From contig JBAYSX010000023.1 of NCBI GenBank assembly GCA_041675905.1, positions 1 through 39,607 on the forward strand: 39,607 nucleotides of DNA. The letters are read 5' to 3'. The stretch comes from Sandaracinobacteroides sp041675905 (GTDB lineage: Bacteria; Pseudomonadota; Alphaproteobacteria; Sphingomonadales; Sphingomonadaceae). Of the stretch, positions 32,561 to 39,607 are shown one piece after another. A model generated the notes under the pieces. That model saw only the letters and a list, made by a program, of their open reading frames with translations. It had not been told where the DNA came from and did no database searches. The position numbers and the translations under genes were made by a program. The number at the start of each line of letters is the position of its first letter. Within the stretch, counting starts at the first letter, position 1.

Positions 32561-33475
32561 ATGTCCTTTACCCCGATCGTCAAGTCTATTCTGGCAAATT
32601 ATGAATCCGACAATCCCGGCACCAAGGCCAACCTTGCCCGCATCCTGACCCAGGGCCGCCTTGGCGGAACAGGCAAGCTGGTGATCCTTCCGGTGGACCA
32701 GGGTTTTGAACATGGTCCCGCGCGCAGCTTTGCGCCGAATCCGCCGGCCTATGATCCACATTATCACTATCAGCTGGCGATCGATGCCGGCCTGTCGGCT
32801 TATGCAGCACCGCTGGGCATGCTCGAAGCCGGGGCGGATACTTTCGCCGGCCAGATCCCGACAATCCTGAAACTCAACAGCTCCAATAGCTGGGCGACTT
32901 CCATCGACCAGGCAGTGACGGGTTCTGTGGATGATGCGTTGCGTCTCGGCTGCTCCGCGATCGGCTTCACCATCTACCCTGGTTCGGATAATATTTTCGA
33001 GCAACTGGAAGAGTTTCGCGAACTGTCCGCCGAGGCCAAATCGGTGGGGATCGCGTCGGTGCTGTGGTCCTATCCTCGTGGGGGCAAGCTGTCGAAGGCC
33101 GGTGAACTGGCGCTGGATGTCGGCGCTTATGCCGCGCATATGGCGGCGCTCGCCGGCGCGCACATCATCAAGGTGAAGCTGCCAACCGACCACATCGAGC
33201 AGGATGACGCCAAAAAGGCCTATGAAGGCGGCGACTGGTCGACCCAGGCGAAGCGGGTGGCGCATGTGATGCAGAGCTCGTTCAATGGTCGTCGCATCGT
33301 CGTCTTTTCCGGCGGCGCGGCGAAGGGTGCGGACGCAGTGTATGAAGATGCGGTCGCCATTCGCGACGGCGGCGGCAATGGCTCGATCATCGGTCGCAAC
33401 AGCTTCCAGCGCTCGCGTGAAGATGCTCTGGCGCTGCTGGATCGCATCGTCCGCATTTACCGCAACGAAGCCTGA
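32561..33475 (+). CDS. Class I fructose-bisphosphate aldolase, DhnA/FbaB type
   Basis: Splits or forms fructose 1,6-bisphosphate through a Schiff-base lysine. The family start VILPVDQGFEHGPARSF and the lysine block AHIIKVKLPTDHIEQ are visible, with VFSGGAAKGADAVYEDA and the phosphate site GNGSIIGRNSFQR near the end. It belongs to the archaeal-type class I group, not the metal-dependent class II enzyme. Length is 304 residues. AGAGG is a little upstream of the ATG. It follows pgk by 24 bases and is followed by thiE after 5. Confidence 0.94.
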   Translation: MSFTPIVKSILANYESDNPGTKANLARILTQGRLGGTGKLVILPVDQGFEHGPARSFAPNPPAYDPHYHYQLAIDAGLSAYAAPLGMLEAGADTFAGQIPTILKLNSSNSWATSIDQAVTGSVDDALRLGCSAIGFTIYPGSDNIFEQLEEFRELSAEAKSVGIASVLWSYPRGGKLSKAGELALDVGAYAAHMAALAGAHIIKVKLPTDHIEQDDAKKAYEGGDWSTQAKRVAHVMQSSFNGRRIVVFSGGAAKGADAVYEDAVAIRDGGGNGSIIGRNSFQRSREDALALLDRIVRIYRNEA

Positions 33476-33480
33476 GCAAG

Positions 33481-34164
33481 ATGGCCGCCGAGACGGACTT
33501 CGGCGGCCTGTTTGCCCCCGAACAGCGCCCGCCCTGCCAGTTATACCTGATTTCGCCGGCGGCGTTCGATCCGGACGCCCATGCGTCGGCTTTGGAAAAG
33601 GTGTTGGCGGCGGGCGGGCCGGTTGCTGCCTATCAGTTGCGGCTGAAGAACGCCTCCGATGCGGAAGTGCTGACAGCCGCAATGCGGCTGTTGCCTGTCT
33701 GCCGCGCGCATGATGTCGCCTTCATCCTGAACGACCGGATGGATCTGGCCAAAGCCTGTGGCGCCGATGGCGTGCATCTGGGGCAGGAGGATGGCAGCCC
33801 CCGCGACGCGCGCGCCTTGTTGGGGCGGGACGCGCAGATTGGCGTCACCTGCCATGGCAGCCGGCATCTCGCGATGGCGGCGGGAGAGGCGGGCGCGGAT
33901 TATGTTGCTTTCGGCGCGTTTTTCCCGACAGACACCAAAAAGGTCGAGCATCATGCCGACCCCGAAATCCTGCGCTGGTGGACGACATTATCTCCCATAC
34001 CATGTGTCGCCATCGGTGGCATTACGGTGGAAAATTGCCCGCCGTTGGTGGCCGCGGGCGCGGACTTTCTGGCGGTGAGCGCCGCAATATGGAATGCCGA
34101 TGATCCGGCCAGCCAGATCAGTCGTTTTGCCGAAACAATGGCTGCGACGTCGAACGGCAGGTAA
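33481..34164 (+). CDS. thiE: Thiamine phosphate synthase ThiE
   Basis: Joins the pyrimidine and thiazole halves of thiamine to thiamine phosphate. Its blocks are AAYQLRLKNAS, VAFILNDRMDLAKACGADG, VHLGQEDGS, GVTCHGSRHLA, YVAFGAFFPTDTKK and VAIGGITVEN. In the first block LRLKN stands where many relatives read LREK, a mild change. Length is 227 residues, slightly above average because of about 18 extra N-terminal residues. With 5 bases after fba there is no room for a TPP riboswitch, so it is expressed with the sugar genes, two of whose relatives (transketolase here) use its product. Confidence 0.88.
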   Translation: MAAETDFGGLFAPEQRPPCQLYLISPAAFDPDAHASALEKVLAAGGPVAAYQLRLKNASDAEVLTAAMRLLPVCRAHDVAFILNDRMDLAKACGADGVHLGQEDGSPRDARALLGRDAQIGVTCHGSRHLAMAAGEAGADYVAFGAFFPTDTKKVEHHADPEILRWWTTLSPIPCVAIGGITVENCPPLVAAGADFLAVSAAIWNADDPASQISRFAETMAATSNGR

Positions 34165-34257
34165 GGACCGATAGCTCTTCCGCCTGCACCCTCGCTTGCG
34201 CCCCCCGCACACAGTTGCTAAGCCGCAGCACGCTTTTTCCATAATACAGGCAATCCC

Positions 34258-34821
34258 ATGAAGATCAGCGGCGTCGACATTCGTCCCGGCAATATTATTG
34301 AATATGAAAATGGCATCTGGCGCGCGGTAAAAACGCAGCATACCCAACCCGGCAAGGGCGGCGCCTATATGCAGGTCGAGATGAAGAACCTGATCGACGG
34401 GCGCAAAACCAACGTGCGTTTTCGTTCCGCCGAAGTGGTGGAGCGCGTCCGTCTTGATACCAAGGATTTCCAATATCTTTATGCCGAAGACGATATGCTC
34501 GTCTTTATGGACAAGGATAGTTACGAACAGGTGCAACTGCCGCGCGATTTGCTTGGCGACGCCGCAGCTTTCCTGACGGACGGCATGGATGTCACCATGG
34601 AATTATACGAGGAACGGCCCATTTCGGTGCAATTACCCGAACAGGTCGAAGCCACCATTGTTGAAGCGGATGCTGTCGTGAAAGGGCAAACCGCGTCCTC
34701 CAGCTACAAACCCGCTGTCCTCGACAATGGCGTACGCATCATGGTTCCGCCGCATATCGGTTCCGGCACACGCGTCATCGTCGATGTTTACGAACAGACT
34801 TATGTGAAGCGCGCTGAATAA
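34258..34821 (+). CDS. efp: Elongation factor P
   Basis: Binds ribosomes stalled at polyproline and restores peptide bond formation. The three-domain beta-barrel protein has 187 residues. The tip loop reads HTQPGKGGAYMQ with Lys33, the type modified by EpmA/EpmB lysinylation in many proteobacteria. Domain III contains SSSYKPAVLDNGVRIMVPP and ends GTRVIVDVYEQTYVKRAE. It lies 93 bases after thiE, so it may have its own promoter, and its stop shares a base with suhB. Confidence 0.96.
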   Translation: MKISGVDIRPGNIIEYENGIWRAVKTQHTQPGKGGAYMQVEMKNLIDGRKTNVRFRSAEVVERVRLDTKDFQYLYAEDDMLVFMDKDSYEQVQLPRDLLGDAAAFLTDGMDVTMELYEERPISVQLPEQVEATIVEADAVVKGQTASSSYKPAVLDNGVRIMVPPHIGSGTRVIVDVYEQTYVKRAE

Positions 34822-35615
34822 TGGCTCAATCCGCGATTATCACGATGATGGAGCGGGCGGCGCGCAAGGCTGCCCCGCGGTTGCGGCGCGACTTCAATGA
34901 AGTCAGCCAGTTGCAGGTTTCCCGTAAAGGGCCGTCGGATTTCGTTTCCAACGCCGACCATGCCGCCGAGCAAACGATCGTCGAAAATCTTCAACAGGCG
35001 CGGCCCGGCTGGGGCTTTTTGCTGGAGGAAGGCGAGGAAATTCCTGCCGATCCGGGTGAGCCACGTTTCATTATCGACCCGCTGGATGGCACCACCAATT
35101 TCCTGCACGGCATCCCGCATTTCGCAATCTCGATTGCGGTGGAGCATCATGGTCAGATCATCGCGGGCCTGATCTATCAGCCGCTGACCGACGAAAGCTT
35201 CTGGGCTGAACGCGGGCGTGGCGCGTGGCTGCACGCATCCCGTTTACGCGTTTCCGGTCGGCGTGAATTGGGCGAAGCCGTATTCGCGACGGGCATCCCG
35301 TTTCGCGGCCATGGCGATCACCATGAATTTGAAGCCATTTTGCGGCGTGTTGCACCGGAAGTCGCCGGTGTCCGCCGTTTCGGTTCGGCGGCGCTCGATC
35401 TCGCCTGGGTCGCGGCTGGTCGTTATGATGGCTATTGGGAACGCGGGCTACAACCCTGGGACGTCGCGGCAGGCATTTTGCTGGTGCGCGAGGCCGGAGG
35501 CTTCGTCAGCGACTATCGTGGCGGGGAAAAGATGATCGAGCGGCGGGAAATCATCGCCGGGAACGATAATCTCCATTCGCGCCTGCATCGTCTGGTAGCC
35601 GAAGCTATCCGCTAA
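34821..35615 (+). CDS. suhB: Inositol monophosphatase family protein (SuhB-like)
   Basis: Mg-dependent phosphatase; SuhB homologues also join rRNA antitermination complexes. Metal ligands are in LLEEGEE, FIIDPLDGTTNFLHG and GLQPWDVAAGILLVREAGG. Length is 264 residues. It begins on the last base of efp (TAATG), and the efp-suhB pair is a recurrent arrangement in alphaproteobacteria. Whether its real substrate is inositol phosphate cannot be read from sequence. It converges on ybdD with a 4-base overlap of the stops. Confidence 0.92.
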   Translation: MAQSAIITMMERAARKAAPRLRRDFNEVSQLQVSRKGPSDFVSNADHAAEQTIVENLQQARPGWGFLLEEGEEIPADPGEPRFIIDPLDGTTNFLHGIPHFAISIAVEHHGQIIAGLIYQPLTDESFWAERGRGAWLHASRLRVSGRRELGEAVFATGIPFRGHGDHHEFEAILRRVAPEVAGVRRFGSAALDLAWVAAGRYDGYWERGLQPWDVAAGILLVREAGGFVSDYRGGEKMIERREIIAGNDNLHSRLHRLVAEAIR

Positions 35616-35794
35616 CAACAGCGCGGCCCTGCGCCATTGCCATAGCGCGCCTGCTGGCGGTTGCGGAAGAACTCCTGTCGGCTCATCGCGGGCAAGTCCG
35701 GGTGGCTTTCGGCCATATGCGCGAGATAGCGTTCGTAGCTGGGCATGCCGACGAGCATGGCCGCGGCGTCGCGCCAGAGTTTCCAGCGGCTCAT
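35612..35794 (-). CDS. YbdD/YjiX family protein
   Basis: A 60-residue protein of the family that accompanies CstA-type transporters (ybdD after cstA, yjiX after btsT in E. coli). It shows MLVGMPSYERYLAHM and the family's MSRQEFFRNRQQARYG, with two terminal cysteines. The start at 35794 overlaps the cstA stop as ATGA. Its role next to the transporter is not established; a small cytoplasmic accessory is likely. Confidence 0.88.
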   Translation of the reverse strand: MSRWKLWRDAAAMLVGMPSYERYLAHMAESHPDLPAMSRQEFFRNRQQARYGNGAGPRCC

Positions 35795-37839
35795 TTTGCG
35801 GCGACCAGGGTTGCGGGGATTTCCTGCGTGGTGGGCGCGTCGGCGCGGTACGCGGCGATGCAGCTTTTGATCGTGTACCACAGGATCGCCAGCATCACGG
35901 TCAGGAACAACGCTACGGCGGCGGCGTCAATTCGGTCATTCAGGACGATCTGGTGCATTTCTCCCATGGATTTTGCGGGGGCGAGTGTTTCACCGCGCTC
36001 GGCGGCGGCGGAGAAAATGCGGGCGTGAGTGAGGAAGCTGACCCTTGGATCTTCGGAAAAAAGCTTCAGCCAACTGGCGTAGCCGGTGCAAAGCAGCAGC
36101 CAGGCGGCAGGCGTGGCCGTAACCCAGGCGAATTTATGCCGTTTCATCCGAAACAGCACCGCTGTCGCCAGCATCAGGGCGATGGCTGCCAGCATCTGAT
36201 TGGCGATGCCGAACAGCGGCCACAGGGTGTTGACGCCGCCCAGCGGGTCGGTCACGCCCTGATACAGGAAATAACCCCATGCGCCGACACACAAAACGGT
36301 AGCAACGATACCGGGTAACAGGCTGGTTGTATTGCGGAACGAAGGCACGGCAAGGCCGATCAGATCCTGCAGCATGAAGCGCCCGGCGCGGGTGCCGGCG
36401 TCCACGGCGGTCAGGATGAACAACGCCTCGAACAATATGGCGAAATGGTACCAGAAGGCTTTCATCGCCGGCCCACCGAGCACATGGGCGAAGATTTCCG
36501 CCATGGCGACCGCCAGCGTCGGCGCACCGCCTGTGCGTGCGATAATGCTGTTTTCGCCGATCTCTTGCGCTGTTCGCACCAGCATTTCCGGGGCGATGGG
36601 GAAGCCCATGGCGGTAACGGCGGCGGCGGCCGATTCGGGCGTGGCGCCAAGCACGGCGGCGGGGCTGTTCATCGCGAAATAGAGGCCGGGATCGAGGATA
36701 GCCGCGCCCACCATGGCCATTATGGCGACGAAGCTTTCCATCAGCATTGCGCCATAACCGATGAAAGGTGCATCCGCTTCGGTGGCGATCAGTTTCGGCG
36801 TTGTGCCGCTGGCGATCAGCGCGTGGAAGCCCGAAACCGCGCCGCAGGCGATCGTGATGAACAGGAAGGGAAACAGGCTACCTGACCAAACGGGGCCGCT
36901 GCCGTCGACGAATTTTGTCAGCGCCGGCATCTGGAGCGGCGGGGCCATGATGACGATGCCGAGGGCCAACGCAGCAATCGCGCCGATTTTCAGGAAGGTA
37001 GACAGATAATCCCGTGGCGCGAGCAGCAGCCAGACGGGCAGGGCGGCGGCCACCGCGCCATAGCCGATCAGCAGGAAGCAGAGTTGTACGGGGGTAAGTG
37101 TGAAGATCGGCCCCCAAATGGCGGATTCCGCGATATTTTGCCCATACAGGATGGCCAGAAACAGCCCGACGAAACCGATCAGGGATACCTCGCCGATACG
37201 ACCCGGTCGGATCCAGCGCGAATAAATGCCCATGAAAATGGCCAGCGGAATCGTCATGGCGACGGTGAACAGGCCCCAGGGACTTTCGGCCAGCGCCCGA
37301 ACGACGATCAGGGATAAAACGGCCAGCAGAATGATCATAATGGCGAAGGTGCCGATCAGCGCGATGGTGCCGGCGGTTGGCCCCATCTCCATCCGGACCA
37401 GTTCGCCCAATGACCTTCCGTCGCGGCGCATGGAAATAAACAGCGCCATGAAATCCTGCACCGCACCGGCCAGCACGACGCCGAACAAAATCCACAGTGT
37501 TCCAGGCAGATAGCCCATTTGCGCCGCCAGCACCGGTCCGACCAGCGGCCCTGCACCGGCGATCGCTGCGAAATGATGGCCGAACAGCACCCGTCGGTCC
37601 GTGGCGACATAATCCAGCCCGTCGGCGCGGCGGATCGCCGGTGTCGGGCGGGAAGGATCGAGCCCGGCAACGCGGAATGCAATGAAACGCGCGTAATAGC
37701 GATAGCCGACCAGATGCATCGACAGGGCTGCCGCGACAATCCATAGCGCATTGACGGATTCGCCGCGCGCTGTTGCGAGTATGCCAAGCGCCACCGCGCC
37801 GAGGATGGCGAGAGCAATCCATGGAATGTGCCGCAACAT
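35791..37839 (-). CDS. cstA: Carbon starvation protein A (CstA/BtsT family transporter)
   Basis: Large inner-membrane protein, about 18 helices in 682 residues, implicated in uptake of peptides and pyruvate under carbon limitation. The CstA N-terminal domain has DGLDYVATDRRVLFGHHFAAIAGAG split by PLVGPVLAAQMGYLPG, and QDFMALFISMRRDGRSLGEL follows; the central YGAMLMESFVAIMAMVGA and GGAPTLAVAMAEIFA are also characteristic, as is the C-terminal DUF4161-like part. GGGGGAT precedes the ATG. No btsSR-type sensor is beside it. Confidence 0.94.
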   Translation of the reverse strand: MLRHIPWIALAILGAVALGILATARGESVNALWIVAAALSMHLVGYRYYARFIAFRVAGLDPSRPTPAIRRADGLDYVATDRRVLFGHHFAAIAGAGPLVGPVLAAQMGYLPGTLWILFGVVLAGAVQDFMALFISMRRDGRSLGELVRMEMGPTAGTIALIGTFAIMIILLAVLSLIVVRALAESPWGLFTVAMTIPLAIFMGIYSRWIRPGRIGEVSLIGFVGLFLAILYGQNIAESAIWGPIFTLTPVQLCFLLIGYGAVAAALPVWLLLAPRDYLSTFLKIGAIAALALGIVIMAPPLQMPALTKFVDGSGPVWSGSLFPFLFITIACGAVSGFHALIASGTTPKLIATEADAPFIGYGAMLMESFVAIMAMVGAAILDPGLYFAMNSPAAVLGATPESAAAAVTAMGFPIAPEMLVRTAQEIGENSIIARTGGAPTLAVAMAEIFAHVLGGPAMKAFWYHFAILFEALFILTAVDAGTRAGRFMLQDLIGLAVPSFRNTTSLLPGIVATVLCVGAWGYFLYQGVTDPLGGVNTLWPLFGIANQMLAAIALMLATAVLFRMKRHKFAWVTATPAAWLLLCTGYASWLKLFSEDPRVSFLTHARIFSAAAERGETLAPAKSMGEMHQIVLNDRIDAAAVALFLTVMLAILWYTIKSCIAAYRADAPTTQEIPATLVAAK

Positions 37840-37905
37840 CTTGTTTGATCCCCCGCCGTTATCCGGCGCTTTTATCGCCGTGGAATATTGCCGCGCAAGC
37901 CCCGG

Positions 37906-39195
37906 TCAAAACTGCCCGGCGACAGTGAGGACCGGGCCGGAATCCGGTAACGCATTTCCGGCGGTGCGGACGCGGTAATCGACCTGGGCTGTGAAAGGGT
38001 AGGGCCGCAAACCGAATCGAATCCCGGGCCCGATATCAAGGCGCGTCACCGTTTCGCCATAGCTTCGTTGTCCTGCCGCCCAGACGCCTGCACCGATGTC
38101 GAGCGTTGTCTTCCCCATGGACATCAGGGGTGTGGCCGCCCGCCCCTGGAATCCGCCATAAATGTCGGCGGAAGACAGCCCGACAATGCCTGCCTCGCCC
38201 CAGCCCTCCAGCGTGCCCCGCAGGCCCAGCAGCTTCGCGTGGGAGACAGCACCGCCGGACAGGCGGGCGGCCCAGGCGTTGCGGGCGAAATCACCCAGCG
38301 CGACGCGGCGCTCGACATCGACAGCGACGGGCACGCCGGCAAGCGGTTGCCAGCGCAAACCAACAGCGGCTTCGGCGGTTTCCGAGGCCATTGAGCCCTT
38401 TGCGCCGGTAGCGGCAGTGATCCGGCCAAGGATGAAAACCGGACGTTTTGCCAACGGATCGACGGCCCAGGTGACCGCCGCGCCGCTCTGTCCGCCCCCC
38501 AGGATGGGGGATGCGGCGAGCGGATCGCCGGTGCCACCATCGCGCGCCAGCGTATAGGCTGAGACGGACCAGCGTTTTTCGAGGCGGCGCAAGTCTGCAG
38601 CCCAGGCTTCGGCTTGCGGCGCATCCGGGTCGGCGCGGTGGGCGGCACGCAACAGGGAGGCGGCCCGGCGGCGATCTCCGGCGGCAAGCGCTGCATAACC
38701 AGCGCTTGCCCTGGCGTAGGCGTCGCTGTTCGCGGCCAGCGGAGGGGGCGTTGACGCGGGTGGAGGGGAGGTTTCCGCGGATGGCGACAATTGCCAGTTC
38801 AGGCCGGCCGGGGGCTGGGGAGTCGCCGTTTCGGTCACAATCCGGATCACCTGCTCCGGGTTGGCGGTGCGCGGAGTGACCGTATCGCGGAAAATGATGG
38901 TTTGCGGTTCAGCTGCTTGCGGCCCCCAACCGGCGGCCACCAGTTGCGCAACTGTTCGTTCCGCCACCTGTGCCGCCACTTCTGCCGCGACGCGGGCGAC
39001 CAGTTCCGATGTGTCCGTTGATGTGGGCGCGGCGGGTGGAGCCGGACTGGCGGTGCCGAACGCCGCGTGCAGTCGCTGTGCTTCGGCGCGATTTTCCGCC
39101 AGTATTTCCGGTGCCCGACCCAGCAACCAGCCGACTCCAAGGATTGCTACCAGTTGATAGGTGCGCAAGGCCACTCCGGAACGCTGGGGCGCCAT
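37906..39195 (-). CDS. NfrA-like outer-membrane protein (TPR region plus C-terminal barrel)
   Basis: A 429-residue envelope protein. Residues 14-30 are a signal-like or anchor helix, a long Pro/Ala/Thr-rich linker follows, then a TPR-like unit (DAYARASAGYAALAAGDRRR, ending AWAADLRRLEKRW), and the last 220 residues are short amphipathic strands ending in phenylalanine (GPVLTVAGQF), as outer-membrane barrels do. TAEAAVGLRWQPLAG and VDYRVRTAGNALP resemble the C-terminal domain of NfrA, the phage N4 receptor partner thought to export an NfrB-made glycan. Its ATG directly follows the stop of the NfrB-like stub, supporting the pairing. It is much shorter than E. coli NfrA. Confidence 0.65.
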   Translation of the reverse strand: MAPQRSGVALRTYQLVAILGVGWLLGRAPEILAENRAEAQRLHAAFGTASPAPPAAPTSTDTSELVARVAAEVAAQVAERTVAQLVAAGWGPQAAEPQTIIFRDTVTPRTANPEQVIRIVTETATPQPPAGLNWQLSPSAETSPPPASTPPPLAANSDAYARASAGYAALAAGDRRRAASLLRAAHRADPDAPQAEAWAADLRRLEKRWSVSAYTLARDGGTGDPLAASPILGGGQSGAAVTWAVDPLAKRPVFILGRITAATGAKGSMASETAEAAVGLRWQPLAGVPVAVDVERRVALGDFARNAWAARLSGGAVSHAKLLGLRGTLEGWGEAGIVGLSSADIYGGFQGRAATPLMSMGKTTLDIGAGVWAAGQRSYGETVTRLDIGPGIRFGLRPYPFTAQVDYRVRTAGNALPDSGPVLTVAGQF

Positions 39196-39488
39196 TCAGC
39201 CGCGCGCCGCCAGGTCTGCCGGGGCTGCAACGGGCAGTGGAAAGCGATGGCTGGTTTTGTCCCAGTCGATCACCGTTCCCGATTGCAGCGCTTCGCGGTA
39301 GCGGCCAATGGCCCGCGCCGCCGCCAGCGCATTAATGACATTGGCGACAGCGAGCCGGGGTATGGAGCGCAACGCCTCCGCAAGTCCATGTTCGCGACCG
39401 GTAAAGAAGGCCGCCGCGAGGAGCCGCCAGCCGAGCAATGCGAGATTGAACCACAGCAACATGCGCAGCATGGCATGATCGGCACCAC
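39196..39488 (-). pseudogene. C-terminal stub of an NfrB-like glycosyltransferase, cut by an IS5-family insertion
   Basis: The visible part has one membrane helix (MLLWFNLALLGWRLLAAAFF) followed by REHGLAEALRSIPRLAVANV, then AIGRYREAL and VIDWDKTSHRFPLP. This is the ending of inner-membrane GT2 glycosyltransferases of the NfrB type, which should have some 700 or more residues with a catalytic domain. Upstream the frame stays open only to the edge of the insertion element, so everything before this helix is lost or on the far side of the element. Its stop is immediately followed by the NfrA-like start. Confidence 0.65.
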
Positions 39489-39607
39489 CTAGCGCCGATC
39501 GACATTCATCGTAGCCAGATCATTGCGGCGGCGAGGTGTACGAAGCCGGCGAAGTGGATGGTTCGGCGATCATAACGGGTTGCGAAGCGGCGAAAGTGTT
39601 TGAGGCG
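39489..39607 (-). mobile_element. IS5-family insertion sequence, one end (continues past the window)
   Basis: The last 102 bases encode a transposase C-terminus on the minus strand, and a CTAG at 39489-39492 is the likely junction, since several IS5 subgroups target sequences of that kind. The exact end and its terminal repeat cannot be verified without the other end. GATCGGC (39477-39483) and GCCGATC (39494-39500) form an inverted repeat across the presumed junction. Confidence 0.65.
39506..39607 (-). CDS. IS5-family transposase, C-terminal part only
   Basis: Read on the minus strand, the frame gives RLKHFRRFATRYDRRTIHFA, then GFVHLAAAMIWLR and a stop at 39506. The KHFRRFATRYD block and the hydrophobic ending are the common C-terminus of DDE transposases of the IS5 family. 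The N-terminal two-thirds with the catalytic acids lies beyond the window. Confidence 0.85.
   Translation of the reverse strand, partial: RLKHFRRFATRYDRRTIHFAGFVHLAAAMIWLR

Noticed and set aside
33473..33484. TPP riboswitch before thiE
   Set aside because: Only 5 bases separate fba and thiE, leaving no room for an aptamer.

Overview
The window reads as a chromosomal segment of a sphingomonad-type alphaproteobacterium (Sphingomonadales; genus not determinable by eye). The grounds are high GC and start-to-stop coupled genes, a UrcA-family secreted protein, the XrtA-type two-component pair PrsK/PrsR, an F1-ATPase zeta inhibitor (DUF1476), DUF2842, DciA beside mutY, and the order zapA / 6S RNA / 5-formyl-THF cyclo-ligase next to tkt-gap-pgk-fba-thiE-efp-suhB. 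Most of it is ordinary core genome with high coding density.

Layout. 1-4298 (+): fatty-acid synthesis and cell-wall cluster fabD (cut by the left edge), fabG, acpP, fabF, mltG. 4304-4612 (-): urcA-family gene. 4848-8793 (+): leuC, an ABC-2-type ATPase without a visible permease, and nadB, each overlapping the next by 4 bp. 8863-10853 (+): a MerC-domain membrane protein behind a strong 21-bp dyad, then a secreted PhoA-type alkaline phosphatase. 10850-11023 (-): a 57-residue basic protein. 11172-14724 (+): prsK and prsR. 14757-15310 (-): an N-terminal remnant of a crotonase-family gene and tRNA-Pro(TGG). 15583-17166: a GT4 glycosyltransferase and a membrane-anchored helix-hairpin-helix protein, convergent. 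17261-19935 (+): a TusA-like protein and a membrane GGDEF-EAL protein. 19853-21771 (-): nudC and mutY. 21799-25365 (+): dciA, zeta inhibitor, bolA, grxD, a six-helix membrane protein and a thiolase. 25416-26303 (-): hemF. 26428-26504 (+): tRNA-Asp(GTC). 26544-28118 (-): DUF2842, 5-FCL, 6S RNA, zapA and a small coiled-coil gene. 28327-35615 (+): tkt, gap, pgk, class I fba, thiE, efp, suhB. 35612-39488 (-): ybdD, cstA, an NfrA-like outer-membrane protein and the C-terminal stub of an NfrB-like glycosyltransferase. 39489-39607: the end of an IS5-family element that appears to have cut the NfrB-like gene.

How the genes work together. FabD loads malonate on ACP, FabG reduces and FabF elongates, while MltG trims glycan strands, so membrane and wall synthesis share one block. 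tkt-gap-pgk-fba covers lower glycolysis/gluconeogenesis and the pentose-phosphate link. CstA with YbdD is a probable pyruvate or peptide uptake pair. NudC and MutY both deal with nucleotide damage. BolA with Grx4 is an Fe-S/iron-sensing pair. PrsK/PrsR and the GGDEF-EAL protein are the signalling genes, both plausibly aimed at the cell surface.

I found no CRISPR array, prophage, toxin-antitoxin or defence island and no clearly new multi-gene system. The points most worth a second look are the dyad at merC, the disrupted NfrAB-like locus, the orphan ABC ATPase between leuC and nadB, the missing start codon of 5-FCL beside the 6S RNA, the crotonase remnant by tRNA-Pro, the dyads upstream of prsK, and the 83-bp antisense overlap between the GGDEF-EAL gene and nudC.
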